From Alkalicoccobacillus porphyridii (GTDB lineage Bacteria > Bacillota > Bacilli > Bacillales > Bacillaceae_D): a stretch of 64,000 bases of DNA. Where the stretch lies: assembly GCF_007293315.1 (NCBI RefSeq), contig NZ_VLXZ01000006.1:171517-235516 (forward strand), in the 5' to 3' direction. Below, piece after piece: positions 56,734 through 64,000 of the stretch. Within the stretch, counting starts at the first letter, position 1. Every line of letters starts with the position of its first letter. The notes beneath the pieces are model-generated. The model saw only the letters and a list, made by a program, of their open reading frames with translations, did not search any database and was not told the DNA's origin. The translations under genes were made by a program, and so were the position numbers.

Positions 56734-57615
56734 ATGAATGATTCAAAACGAAAATGGTGGGGTTATTTTTTTATTGCTCCGCAGTTAATCGGTATGCTTG
56801 CCTTTTCAGTTCTTCCTTTAGGGTTTGCTTTTGGTTTGAGCTTTATGAGATGGGACGGATTTGGAGAACGTGAATTTATTGGATTGGCTAATTATATTGG
56901 GCAGTTCCGTGATGATAACTTTATAACCGCGTTAGTGAATACGGCTTATTACTCGATACTTGTTATTCCAGTAGGGATAGCACTCGCTCTACTTGTGGCT
57001 CTGGCCTTAAATAAAGTGAAAGGTAAAACAGTGTATCGAGTATTTTTCTTCATGCCAGTTGTTACAAGCTCAGTATCCATTGGTGTCATTTGGATGTGGC
57101 TTTTAAACGGTGATATTGGTTTAATTAATCAACTCTTAGCGATGGTTGGTATTGATGGACCAAACTGGTTAACCGATCGCAATTTAGTTCTTCCGTCCAT
57201 TGCCGGGCTAAGTATATGGTGGGGTCTCGGTACAAATATGGTCATATTCCTCGCAGGACTGCAAGGAATCTCAAGAAGTTATTACGAAGCAGCTGATATT
57301 GATGGGGCGACAGCTATACAAAAATTCCGTCATATAACTTTTCCGCTCTTATCACCAACGACATTTTTTGTTGCCATTATGTCAGTTATCGGTTCCTTCC
57401 AAGTATTTGACCAAGCTTACGTAATGACACAAGGGGGACCAGGGAAAGCTAGTTATACTCTTGTCTACCATATATATGAACAAGCCTTTGGGCGCTCAGC
57501 ATTTGGCCCAAGTACAGCTTCAGCGATGGTGTTATTTACAATTATCTTAATTTTTACTTTAATTCAATTCTCAGTTTCAAGAAGGTGGGTGCATTATGAA
57601 GATGGAGGAAGGTAA
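56734..57615 (+). CDS. msmF: ABC importer permease MsmF/UgpA type
   Basis: A 293-residue membrane protein with six predicted membrane segments and the EAA loop (YYEAADIDGATAIQKFRHITFPLL, read in parts). The first permease of the pair. The ATG at 56734 follows AAGGGAGAG. The frame from 56689 adds 15 residues without support. It overlaps msmG by 20 bases. Confidence 0.9.
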   Translation: MNDSKRKWWGYFFIAPQLIGMLAFSVLPLGFAFGLSFMRWDGFGEREFIGLANYIGQFRDDNFITALVNTAYYSILVIPVGIALALLVALALNKVKGKTVYRVFFFMPVVTSSVSIGVIWMWLLNGDIGLINQLLAMVGIDGPNWLTDRNLVLPSIAGLSIWWGLGTNMVIFLAGLQGISRSYYEAADIDGATAIQKFRHITFPLLSPTTFFVAIMSVIGSFQVFDQAYVMTQGGPGKASYTLVYHIYEQAFGRSAFGPSTASAMVLFTIILIFTLIQFSVSRRWVHYEDGGR

Positions 57616-58489
57616 TATCCCGCTTAATCAAAAAAAGCCAGGGAAACTAAAACCAACACAGGGCTCTCAATTAAGACCGTCTAGAATTGCCTTGCATATT
57701 GCACTAATCATTGGTTCAATTATTATGGCAGGACCTTTTATTTGGATGGCACTCAGTAGTTTGAAATCGTTTGAACAAATCTTTGCAGTACCTCCCGTTT
57801 GGATTCCTGATCCATTTGTATGGAGTAATATTACGGATTCTTTAAGTGCGATGCCGTTTGGACGGGCGTATTTTAATAGCTTCTATATCTCTTTTCTTGT
57901 TGTAACCAGTCAAATTTTAACGTGCTCCATGGCTGCTTACGCCTTTGCAAAAATTAAATTTCCTGGATCTCGTGTTCTATTTATCGGGTTTCTTGCGACA
58001 ATGATGGTACCAATGCAGGTGACATTGATTCCGCTTTATCTTATTATGGATTATATTGGCTGGGTTAATAGTCATTTATCGATTCTGGTACCTAACATGT
58101 TGTTTAACGCTTTTGGTGTGTTCTTATTGCGTCAATTTATTATGGGTATACCAAAAGAAATGGAAGAAGCAGCTGTCATGGATGGAGCGAATCCACTATT
58201 TATATATGTAAAAATTATTCTACCGCTAATACGCCCTGCGCTTGCTGCGTTTGGTATCTTTTCCTTTATTGGCATTTGGAATAACTTCATTCAACCACTT
58301 GTATTTCTAAGTGATCAAAGTCTTTACACTGTCCCGTTATTACTGGCCACGTTTAAAGGACTGTACGTTACGAACTGGCCTCTCATGATGGCAGGTGCAA
58401 CCATTTCCGTTATTCCAGTCCTTGTAATCTACGTGTTTGCTCAGCGACAAATCATTGAAGGGATCGCTTTGACTGGAGTGAAAGGATAA
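57596..58489 (+). CDS. msmG: ABC importer permease MsmG/UgpE type
   Basis: A 297-residue membrane protein with about six membrane segments and the EAA motif (EEAAVMDGANPLFIYVKIILPL, read in parts). It pairs with MsmF. No ATPase gene follows, so the transporter should use a shared ATPase such as MsmX encoded elsewhere, as known for Bacillus sugar importers. It starts within the end of msmF after AAGGTGGG. Confidence 0.9.
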   Translation: MKMEEGNIPLNQKKPGKLKPTQGSQLRPSRIALHIALIIGSIIMAGPFIWMALSSLKSFEQIFAVPPVWIPDPFVWSNITDSLSAMPFGRAYFNSFYISFLVVTSQILTCSMAAYAFAKIKFPGSRVLFIGFLATMMVPMQVTLIPLYLIMDYIGWVNSHLSILVPNMLFNAFGVFLLRQFIMGIPKEMEEAAVMDGANPLFIYVKIILPLIRPALAAFGIFSFIGIWNNFIQPLVFLSDQSLYTVPLLLATFKGLYVTNWPLMMAGATISVIPVLVIYVFAQRQIIEGIALTGVKG

Positions 58490-58533
58490 GGAAAAGGAAA
58501 AGAATCTTAGACATATGTGGTTTTATCTTACGA

Positions 58534-58575
58534 AGGCCCGAACGATTATGTGGATCCACATAATCGTTCGGGCCT
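58534..58575. terminator. 42-base perfect palindrome after msmG
   Basis: AGGCCCGAACGATTATGTGG and its exact reverse complement abut around a GGATCC centre. It lies where the operon terminator should be but has a poor T-tract, so it may instead act as a transcript-stabilising hairpin or a bidirectional stop. Confidence 0.7.
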
Positions 58576-58666
58576 CTTATGTTTAAAAAGAGAGAGGTAT
58601 GCTTCAAAGGTAAAAAAGAGGTAACCCCATAATCTTAGTGGTTGTTTGACCCACAAGACTAGCTAT

Positions 58667-59077
58667 TTAATTCCCCGATTGATTTGCATAATGGCGAATC
58701 ATCATAGCGGGTGCAGGCTGTAATCCAAATCGTTGATAATATGCTTGAAGTGGGGCATCACAGAGTAAATCAATCATATATAAATGACTGAGCTGTGAAA
58801 GCAACTGCTTTAGAAGTTCAGTGCCAATCCCTTTACCCTGATAGTCTGGAAGAACCTCAAGTAATGGAATATATGCCGATAAGACATTATCCGAAATAGC
58901 TGTAATAAAGCCAACAACCTGTTGGGTACTTGCGTCAATTGCAAGAATGATATAACTACTATTATGAAGTAATTTAAGATGAGTAGTAGGGGAGGGTGGA
59001 TTTGGGAATTCAGTGAAGAAGCCATGAAGCATGTGTTCTGCTACATTTTCGATCGTGTCAGTATAATAAATGTTCAT
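58667..59077 (-). CDS. GNAT N-acetyltransferase
   Basis: A 136-residue GNAT protein. The acetyl-CoA loop is YQGKGIGTELLKQLL (about 79-93), preceded by the beta-strand IPLLEVLP. GFG-type end YYQRFGLQPAPAMMIRH is typical of the family. GAGGAGACTG precedes the start. It has no informative neighbours, being followed by msmG convergently and preceded by lexA. The substrate is unknown. Confidence 0.87.
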   Translation of the reverse strand: MNIYYTDTIENVAEHMLHGFFTEFPNPPSPTTHLKLLHNSSYIILAIDASTQQVVGFITAISDNVLSAYIPLLEVLPDYQGKGIGTELLKQLLSQLSHLYMIDLLCDAPLQAYYQRFGLQPAPAMMIRHYANQSGN

Positions 59078-59155
59078 ATAAACAGTCTCCTCATGATTAA
59101 TTTCACATACCGTATTATTTAAATAATATTAATTGTGCCTAACCACTAAAAAATA

Positions 59156-59199
59156 TCAAAAAAATGCCGTGCAATAAATTACAGCACGGCATTTTTTTT
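59156..59199. terminator. Bidirectional terminator after lexA
   Basis: AAATGCCGTGC/GCACGGCATTT with A- and T-runs on both sides. It terminates lexA on the minus strand and overlaps the last bases of its stop codon region. Confidence 0.9.
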
Positions 59200-59830
59200 A
59201 ATGAATGGTGCGGAACACACCAATGACTTTTCCAAGAATCGTAACGGAAGGTAGAATAATAGGATCCATAGTCGCATTTTCAGGTTGAAGCCTAATATGG
59301 TCTTTCTCTTTAAAAAAGCGTTTTACAGTCGCTTCATTATCCTCTGTCATGGCCACAATGATATCACCATTGTTAGCTGTTTGCTGTTGGCGCACGATAA
59401 CCATATCTCCATCATAGATACCTGCTTCAATCATACTCTCTCCATCAATAACTAGTACATATGTGTTCGTATCATCGGTAGACATATGTTCAGGAAGCGG
59501 TAGATAATCTTCAATACTTTCAACCGCTGTAATAGGCAAACCTGCAGTTACCTTACCAATAATAGGCGCATAGCTTGCCTGGCGCTTAGGTGCCGAAAGA
59601 TCTGATTGAAAATCTTCTAAATCAAGTACCTCAATAGCTCTAGGCTTGGTTGGATCACGGCGAATGTAGCCCTTTTTCTCTAATCTGGATAAATGTCCAT
59701 GCACCGTCGAGCTAGACGCAAGCCCAACTGCTTCTCCAATTTCTCTAACAGAAGGTGGATAGCCTTTCTTTTGAACCTCGACTTTTATAAAGCCAAGAAT
59801 CTCTTCCTGACGCCTCGAAAGTTTTGTCAT
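59198..59830 (-). CDS. lexA: SOS repressor LexA
   Basis: A 210-residue repressor. The winged helix (about 5-65) includes [14 protein letters not shown]. The self-cleavage site A96-G97 lies in KVTAGLP, the catalytic S132 in DGESMIE and K170 in EATVKRF. RecA filaments trigger cleavage, derepressing recA (27676 box) and its own divergent region. The start at 59830 follows GAGGAGTG. The frame to 59851 adds seven residues. Confidence 0.97.
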   Translation of the reverse strand: MTKLSRRQEEILGFIKVEVQKKGYPPSVREIGEAVGLASSSTVHGHLSRLEKKGYIRRDPTKPRAIEVLDLEDFQSDLSAPKRQASYAPIIGKVTAGLPITAVESIEDYLPLPEHMSTDDTNTYVLVIDGESMIEAGIYDGDMVIVRQQQTANNGDIIVAMTEDNEATVKRFFKEKDHIRLQPENATMDPIILPSVTILGKVIGVFRTIH

Positions 59831-59866
59831 AGCAGTACACTCCTCTAACATTTCCTATATAGCTAA

Positions 59867-59895
59867 ATCGTACCATACGAACATATGTAACGCAA
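59867..59895 (-). promoter_or_regulatory. Sigma-A promoter of lexA
   Basis: On the minus strand TTGCGT (59895-59890) and TACGAT (59872-59867) are 17 bases apart, and the spacer holds a LexA box. Confidence 0.75.
59878..59891. promoter_or_regulatory. LexA box 1
   Basis: CGAACATATGTAAC, one mismatch in the right GTTC half, inside the lexA promoter spacer. Confidence 0.82.
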
Positions 59896-59905
59896 ACATA
59901 AGTTC
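59892..59905. promoter_or_regulatory. LexA box 2
   Basis: AAAC-ATAA-GTTC core, one mismatch from GAAC-N4-GTTC, overlapping the lexA -35. Confidence 0.7.
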
Positions 59906-59916
59906 TGAAAAAACGG

Positions 59917-59945
59917 TTGACACAAACGAATGTTCCCTTTATGAT
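59917..59945 (+). promoter_or_regulatory. Sigma-A promoter of yneA operon
   Basis: TTGACA (59917-59922) and TATGAT (59940-59945) with 17-base spacing. Near-consensus, with a LexA box within the spacer. Confidence 0.85.
59924..59935. promoter_or_regulatory. LexA box 3
   Basis: AAAC-GAAT-GTTC, one core mismatch, lying between the yneA -35 and -10. Confidence 0.72.
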
Positions 59946-59953
59946 GAAAATGC

Positions 59954-59965
59954 GAACAAACATTC
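59954..59965. promoter_or_regulatory. LexA box 4
   Basis: GAAC-AAAC-ATTC, one core mismatch, just after the yneA transcription start region. Confidence 0.65.
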
Positions 59966-59982
59966 TATATGAGGTGATTCCA

Positions 59983-60865
<883 letters not shown>

Positions 60866-60876
60866 GTACAAAAAGT

Positions 60877-60906
60877 TTGCCGGTTTGTTGTTTAGCATGA
60901 TACGAT
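60877..60906 (+). promoter_or_regulatory. Candidate promoter for ynzC
   Basis: TTGCCG (60877-60882), then TGA and TACGAT (60901-60906) with 18-base spacing. ynzC may thus be transcribed separately from yneAB as well. Confidence 0.5.
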
Positions 60907-60944
60907 ACCACTCATAACATCGATCAGAAAGTGAGTGTATGTAG

Positions 60945-61184
60945 ATGCTACATCAGGATCAATTAAACCGTATTAATCAATTGGCAAAAAAAGCGAAGGA
61001 AACGGGTTTAACTCTTTCCGAAGCGAAAGAGCAGAAGGAATTACGTGCTCAGTATTTAAAAGGCTTTCGTAAAGCATTCGAAAACCAACTACATTCCGTG
61101 AAAGTCGTTGATGAAGAAGGTACGGACGTAACACCTGCAGCCTTAAAAGAAAGCAAAAAACGTAATAGCGGAACAAAACATTAA
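60945..61184 (+). CDS. ynzC: YnzC, DUF896-family small protein
   Basis: A 79-residue helical protein (RINQLAKKAKETGLTLSEAKEQ, LRAQYLKGFRKAF in parts) of the YnzC/DUF896 family, an alpha-helical hairpin in solved homologues with no established role. A basic, possibly RNA- or DNA-binding C-tail follows. AAAGTGAG precedes the ATG. A terminator overlaps the stop codon. Confidence 0.93.
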   Translation: MLHQDQLNRINQLAKKAKETGLTLSEAKEQKELRAQYLKGFRKAFENQLHSVKVVDEEGTDVTPAALKESKKRNSGTKH

Positions 61185-61212
61185 GGACTGCATTCTCTAG
61201 CGGTCTTTTTTT
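61183..61212 (+). terminator. Rho-independent terminator after ynzC
   Basis: AAGGACTGC (61183-61191) pairs with GCGGTCTTT (61200-61208) with one wobble, followed by T. Confidence 0.82.
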
Positions 61213-61236
61213 GTGCTTAATGATAGTGGTCTGACC

Positions 61237-61265
61237 TTGTGAAAAGATATATTTTTGTATATGAT
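61237..61265 (+). promoter_or_regulatory. Sigma-A promoter of tkt
   Basis: TTGTGA (61237-61242) and TATGAT (61260-61265) with 17-base spacing, about 45 bases before tkt. Confidence 0.7.
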
Positions 61266-61314
61266 GAGGGAGAAATAGAAAATGATTGTTATATGGGAGG
61301 ATGAATAGATAACT

Positions 61315-63309
61315 ATGTCTACAAATGCTGAACTTGTTGCAATAAACACGATTAGAACATTGTCCATTGATAGTGTTGAAAAAGCTAATTCTGGACATCC
61401 AGGAATGCCAATGGGTGCTGCACCTATGGCCTTTACTTTATGGACTAAGTTTATGCATCATAACCCGGGCAATCCAAATTGGAGCAACCGTGATCGTTTT
61501 GTTCTATCGGCGGGTCATGGGTCTATGTTGCTGTACAGTCTGTTGCACCTTACGGGTTATGATTTGTCACTTGAGGATCTTCAGCAATTCAGACAACTAG
61601 GTAGCCGCACACCAGGTCACCCGGAGTATGGTCATACACCGGGAGTAGAAGCAACAACCGGCCCATTAGGACAAGGTGTTGCTATGGCAGTAGGTATGGC
61701 TATGGCTGAGCGCCATTTGGCTGCTACATATAATCAACCAGAATATGAAATTGTTGATCATTATACCTACAGTATTTGTGGTGACGGTGATTTAATGGAA
61801 GGGGTATCAGCTGAAGCTGCCTCTTTAGCGGGACATTTAAAATTAGGTAAATTGATTGTGCTTTATGATTCGAATGATATTTCTTTAGATGGTGACCTTC
61901 ACCTATCTTTCTCTGAAAGTGTTGAGGATCGTTATAAAGCATATGGCTGGCATGTCATTCGCGTTGAGGATGGCACGGATGTGACGGAGATTACAGAAGC
62001 TATTGAAGCAGCAAAAGCTGATGATCGCCCTACTCTAATTGAAGTAAAAACGGTGATTGGATACGGTTCTCCGAATAAATCAGGTAAGTCAGCTTCACAC
62101 GGATCTCCTCTTGGAGCAGATGAAGTAAAGCTTACAAAAGAAGCGTATAAGTGGACGTATGAAGATGAATTTTATATCCCCAGTGAAGCGGCAGAATTGT
62201 TTGCTCGTGTAGTTGAAGATGGTGCATCTAAAGAGAAAGAGTGGAACGAGCTATTTGATGCCTATCAGCAACAATTCCCAGAGTTAGCTAAGCAATTTGA
62301 AGCAGCACAAGCTGGAGAGTTGCCTGAGGGCTGGGATAGTGAAGCTCCGGTTCATGAAGTAGGTACAAGTGTGGCGACCCGCGCTTCAGCAGGACAGGCA
62401 CTTAATGCATTTGCTGATAAAATTCCTTACGTATTTGGTGGCTCTGCGGATTTAGCAGGATCAAACAATACAACGTTAAAAGGTCAGGATAATTTTAGTC
62501 GTGATCAATATGATGGTCGGAATATTTGGTTTGGTGTACGTGAATTTGCCATGGGAGCAGCGCTGAACGGCATGGCTCTACACGGTGGGTTAAGAGTGTT
62601 TGGCGGAACATTTTTTGTTTTCTCCGATTATCTGCGTCCTTCCATTCGTCTAGCAGCATTAATGGGTTTACCAGTTACGTATGTGTTGACTCATGATAGT
62701 ATTGCTGTTGGCGAAGATGGTCCAACACATGAACCAGTAGAACAGCTTGCGGCTTTACGAGCAATGCCTAACCTCTCTATTATTCGTCCTGCTGATGGCA
62801 ACGAAGCAACAGCAGCTTGGAAATTGGCATTAGAGTCTACCGATCAACCAACCGCTTTAGTATTAAGTAGACAAAATCTACCTACACTTGAAGCGACAGC
62901 AGAGCTTGCTTACGAAGGAACAAAAAAAGGCGCGTACGTAGTAGATCAAGCAAACGGGGACGCACATATCCTATTGCTTGCATCTGGATCAGAAGTTTCC
63001 CTTGCTGTAGAAGCCAAAAAAGAGCTTGAGAAAGAGGGAATCTTTGCAAACGTGGTGAGTATGCCAAGCTGGGATCGTTTTGAAGCCCAATCCCAAGAGT
63101 ATAAGGATAGTGTCCTTCCTCCACATATTAAGGCCCGTTTAGGTATTGAAGCAGGTGCTTCATTAGGCTGGGACCGTTATGTCGGCTCAGAAGGTCAAGT
63201 GATTGCCATTGATCGCTTTGGTGCATCCGGTAAAGGTGCAGCTATTATGGCGGATTATGGGTTTAGTGTAGAAAATGTCTTGGCACAGGCCAAAGCATTA
63301 ATTCAATAG
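61315..63309 (+). CDS. tkt: Transketolase
   Basis: A 664-residue thiamine-diphosphate enzyme transferring two-carbon units in the pentose phosphate pathway. The TPP/Mg motif GDGDLMEG is at residues 156-163. [14 protein letters not shown] near the N-terminus, [19 protein letters not shown] and the C-terminal domain are typical, and length matches the family. GGGAGGATG lies 14 bases before the ATG, a longer spacing than usual. tkt after ynzC matches the B. subtilis order. Confidence 0.97.
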   Translation: MSTNAELVAINTIRTLSIDSVEKANSGHPGMPMGAAPMAFTLWTKFMHHNPGNPNWSNRDRFVLSAGHGSMLLYSLLHLTGYDLSLEDLQQFRQLGSRTPGHPEYGHTPGVEATTGPLGQGVAMAVGMAMAERHLAATYNQPEYEIVDHYTYSICGDGDLMEGVSAEAASLAGHLKLGKLIVLYDSNDISLDGDLHLSFSESVEDRYKAYGWHVIRVEDGTDVTEITEAIEAAKADDRPTLIEVKTVIGYGSPNKSGKSASHGSPLGADEVKLTKEAYKWTYEDEFYIPSEAAELFARVVEDGASKEKEWNELFDAYQQQFPELAKQFEAAQAGELPEGWDSEAPVHEVGTSVATRASAGQALNAFADKIPYVFGGSADLAGSNNTTLKGQDNFSRDQYDGRNIWFGVREFAMGAALNGMALHGGLRVFGGTFFVFSDYLRPSIRLAALMGLPVTYVLTHDSIAVGEDGPTHEPVEQLAALRAMPNLSIIRPADGNEATAAWKLALESTDQPTALVLSRQNLPTLEATAELAYEGTKKGAYVVDQANGDAHILLLASGSEVSLAVEAKKELEKEGIFANVVSMPSWDRFEAQSQEYKDSVLPPHIKARLGIEAGASLGWDRYVGSEGQVIAIDRFGASGKGAAIMADYGFSVENVLAQAKALIQ

Positions 63310-63339
63310 TTTAGAAAATATGTGCTCTTGAGTGATTTC

Positions 63340-63386
63340 GGCCAGTTGGAGTGGAAGGTTTTTCTTCCTCTAACTGGCCATTTTTC
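63340..63386 (+). terminator. Rho-independent terminator after tkt
   Basis: GGCCAGTT (63340-63347) pairs with AACTGGCC (63372-63379), with an inner GGAAG/CTTCC stem and ATTTTTC. Confidence 0.9.
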
Positions 63387-63466
63387 TTGAGGTTCATGGC
63401 ACAGAAAATAAGTATCACCTTTATTGAATTTTTTCTAATCCTCTTTCGCTTGACGTATTCTGAGGT

Positions 63467-63545
63467 GGTTGGGGCAGAAGTATTATAACTAATAGAAAAG
63501 CTGAAGAATGTTGGAGTTTTTCCATTCATTCTTCAGTTTTTTGAA
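63467..63545 (+). repeat. Repeat family A copy 2
   Basis: GGGGCAGAAGTATTATAACTAA precedes a hairpin. AAAGCTGAAGAATG pairs with CATTCTTCAGTTTT, and the loop has GGA/TCC. Same layout as 13289-13371, but the stem bases differ while remaining complementary. Confidence 0.82.
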
Positions 63546-63586
63546 TGTATAAATACATGGAGAAATTGGAGGGTAAATGAGTATGG

Positions 63587-63692
63587 GTTCTTCGGCTGTC
63601 GCTCCCGAAAATGGGAGCACTTACCCGGTAATGAGCTAACAGGCTAGGCCCTTTTATCTCATTGAACCTTTTCATTGAGGCCACTGAAAAGA
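63587..63692 (+). repeat. Repeat family B copy 2
   Basis: It begins TTCTTCGGCTGTCGCTCCCG, has a perfect GCTCCC/GGGAGC hairpin (63601-63618) and ends with the same tail as copy 1 (ATCTCATTGAACCTTTTCA, TTGAGGCCACTGAAAA). Confidence 0.72.
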
Positions 63693-63734
63693 TGTATTAC
63701 CTTAAATATAAATGATAGTTTAATGAGGTGAGAA

Positions 63735-63878
63735 ATGAATAAGGTCCCTCTTGTCACAAGGATATCGGGAATGAGAGGTAGATCCATCGGGAGGAAAGTG
63801 AAATCCATTGGAAGAAAGCCAAGTACATCGCAAAGTGCAGAAACTACATCGGAAGACGATCTAAACTCGCATGCGTAA
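63735..63878 (+). CDS. Possible 47-residue basic peptide built on a 21-base repeat
   Basis: GAGGTG precedes ATG at 63735. The frame reads MNKVPLVTRISGMRGR, then SIGRKVK and SIGRKPS heptads, and ends EDDLNSHA. The DNA from about 63786 to 63869 shows four diverged 21-base units (ATCCATCGGGAGGAAAGTGA type). No family is recognised. It may be a small gene or only a repeat. Confidence 0.35.
   Translation: MNKVPLVTRISGMRGRSIGRKVKSIGRKPSTSQSAETTSEDDLNSHA
63786..63869 (+). repeat. Degenerate 21-base tandem repeat, four units
   Basis: Units begin ATCCATCGGG, ATCCATTGGA, TACATCGCAA and TACATCGGAA. The first two are close and the last two diverged. Confidence 0.55.
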
Positions 63879-63940
63879 GTCGGTAAGCACAGCCAATCCA
63901 TCACCATCCCCGCCCAATGGATGGAAAATGCGCGAAAAGG

Positions 63941-64000
63941 TGGTGCACCCCAAAAGTTAGAGGACAAATCTAACGTTTGGGGTGTTTTTATATGAGTAAA
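63941..64000 (+). mobile_element. Left end of an IS3-family (IS150-like) insertion sequence
   Basis: TGGTGCACCCCAAAAGTTAGA begins an end of the type seen in IS3/IS150-group elements. CACCCCAAAAGTTAGA and TCTAACGTTTGGGGTG form a hairpin with one mismatch. An ATG at 63992 (MSK) opens the expected first transposase frame and is cut by the window. The element class is from memory of such ends. The rest lies outside. Confidence 0.65.

Noticed and set aside
63659..63967. 102-codon minus-strand ORF near the window end
   Set aside because: It covers a repeat tail, the 21-base tandem repeat and the insertion-sequence end. No ribosome site or family match.

Overview
The window is chromosomal DNA from a low-GC, endospore-forming member of the Bacillaceae. 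The evidence is gene order and content: sporulation genes spoVFAB (dpaAB), spoIIIE, spoVS, cotE and spoVK lie in the same order as the B. subtilis ribF-to-tkt segment, and most proteins look orthologous to that segment. Several non-subtilis features suggest an alkaliphile- or halophile-related lineage: multi-copy structured intergenic repeats, a very acidic extracytoplasmic RodZ linker and inserted genes. That lineage placement is inference.

Layout. 0-13 kb: 3' end of ribF, rpsO, pnp, ylxY, mlpA, ymxH, the dipicolinate synthase pair dpaAB, the lysine/diaminopimelate genes asd-dapG-dapA, and rnjB. 13-24 kb: tepA-ylzJ-spoIIIE-ymfC, then the ymfF-ymfH-ymfI-ymfJ-ymfK-ymfM row. 24-32 kb: pgsA-cinA, an inserted DEAD-box helicase, LexA-controlled recA, then an unusual four-gene cluster. 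32-45 kb: rny-ymdB-spoVS-miaB-ricA-cotE-mutS-mutL, a methyltransferase, miaA and hfq. 45-52.9 kb: a degenerate tyrosine recombinase on the minus strand, spoVK, hflX, ynbB, glnA (no glnR beside it), a LOV-STAS photoreceptor and a GNAT acetyltransferase. 53-58.5 kb: an alpha-galactoside locus (AraC regulator, GH4 alpha-galactosidase, three-gene ABC importer). 58.6-64 kb: a GNAT gene, the divergent lexA/yneA SOS locus, yneB, ynzC, tkt, repeats and the left end of an IS3-family insertion sequence.

Most unusual content. Immediately after recA (28911-32238) there is an Mre11/SbcD-type nuclease gene followed by what looks like a Rad50/SbcC ATPase split over separate genes. The first half carries Walker A and ends at a CPTC zinc-hook-like motif. 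A small coiled-coil ORF follows. The last gene has a coiled coil, an ABC-like signature and Walker B. Each has a plausible start, and they are closely spaced or overlapping, so this looks like a deliberate split rather than decay. It is the best candidate here for an under-described DNA-repair or defence complex.

Other items are a recombinase-like protein that appears to lack three catalytic residues, including the tyrosine nucleophile; a YneA-position SOS protein without the usual C-terminal LysM region; at least four families of structured intergenic repeats arranged as composite cassettes at 5.3-6.1, 13.3-13.8, 37.4-37.7 and 63.5-63.7 kb; and structured leaders upstream of rpsO and rnjB.

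All calls come from reading the sequence and from remembered family features. No database search or folding program was run.
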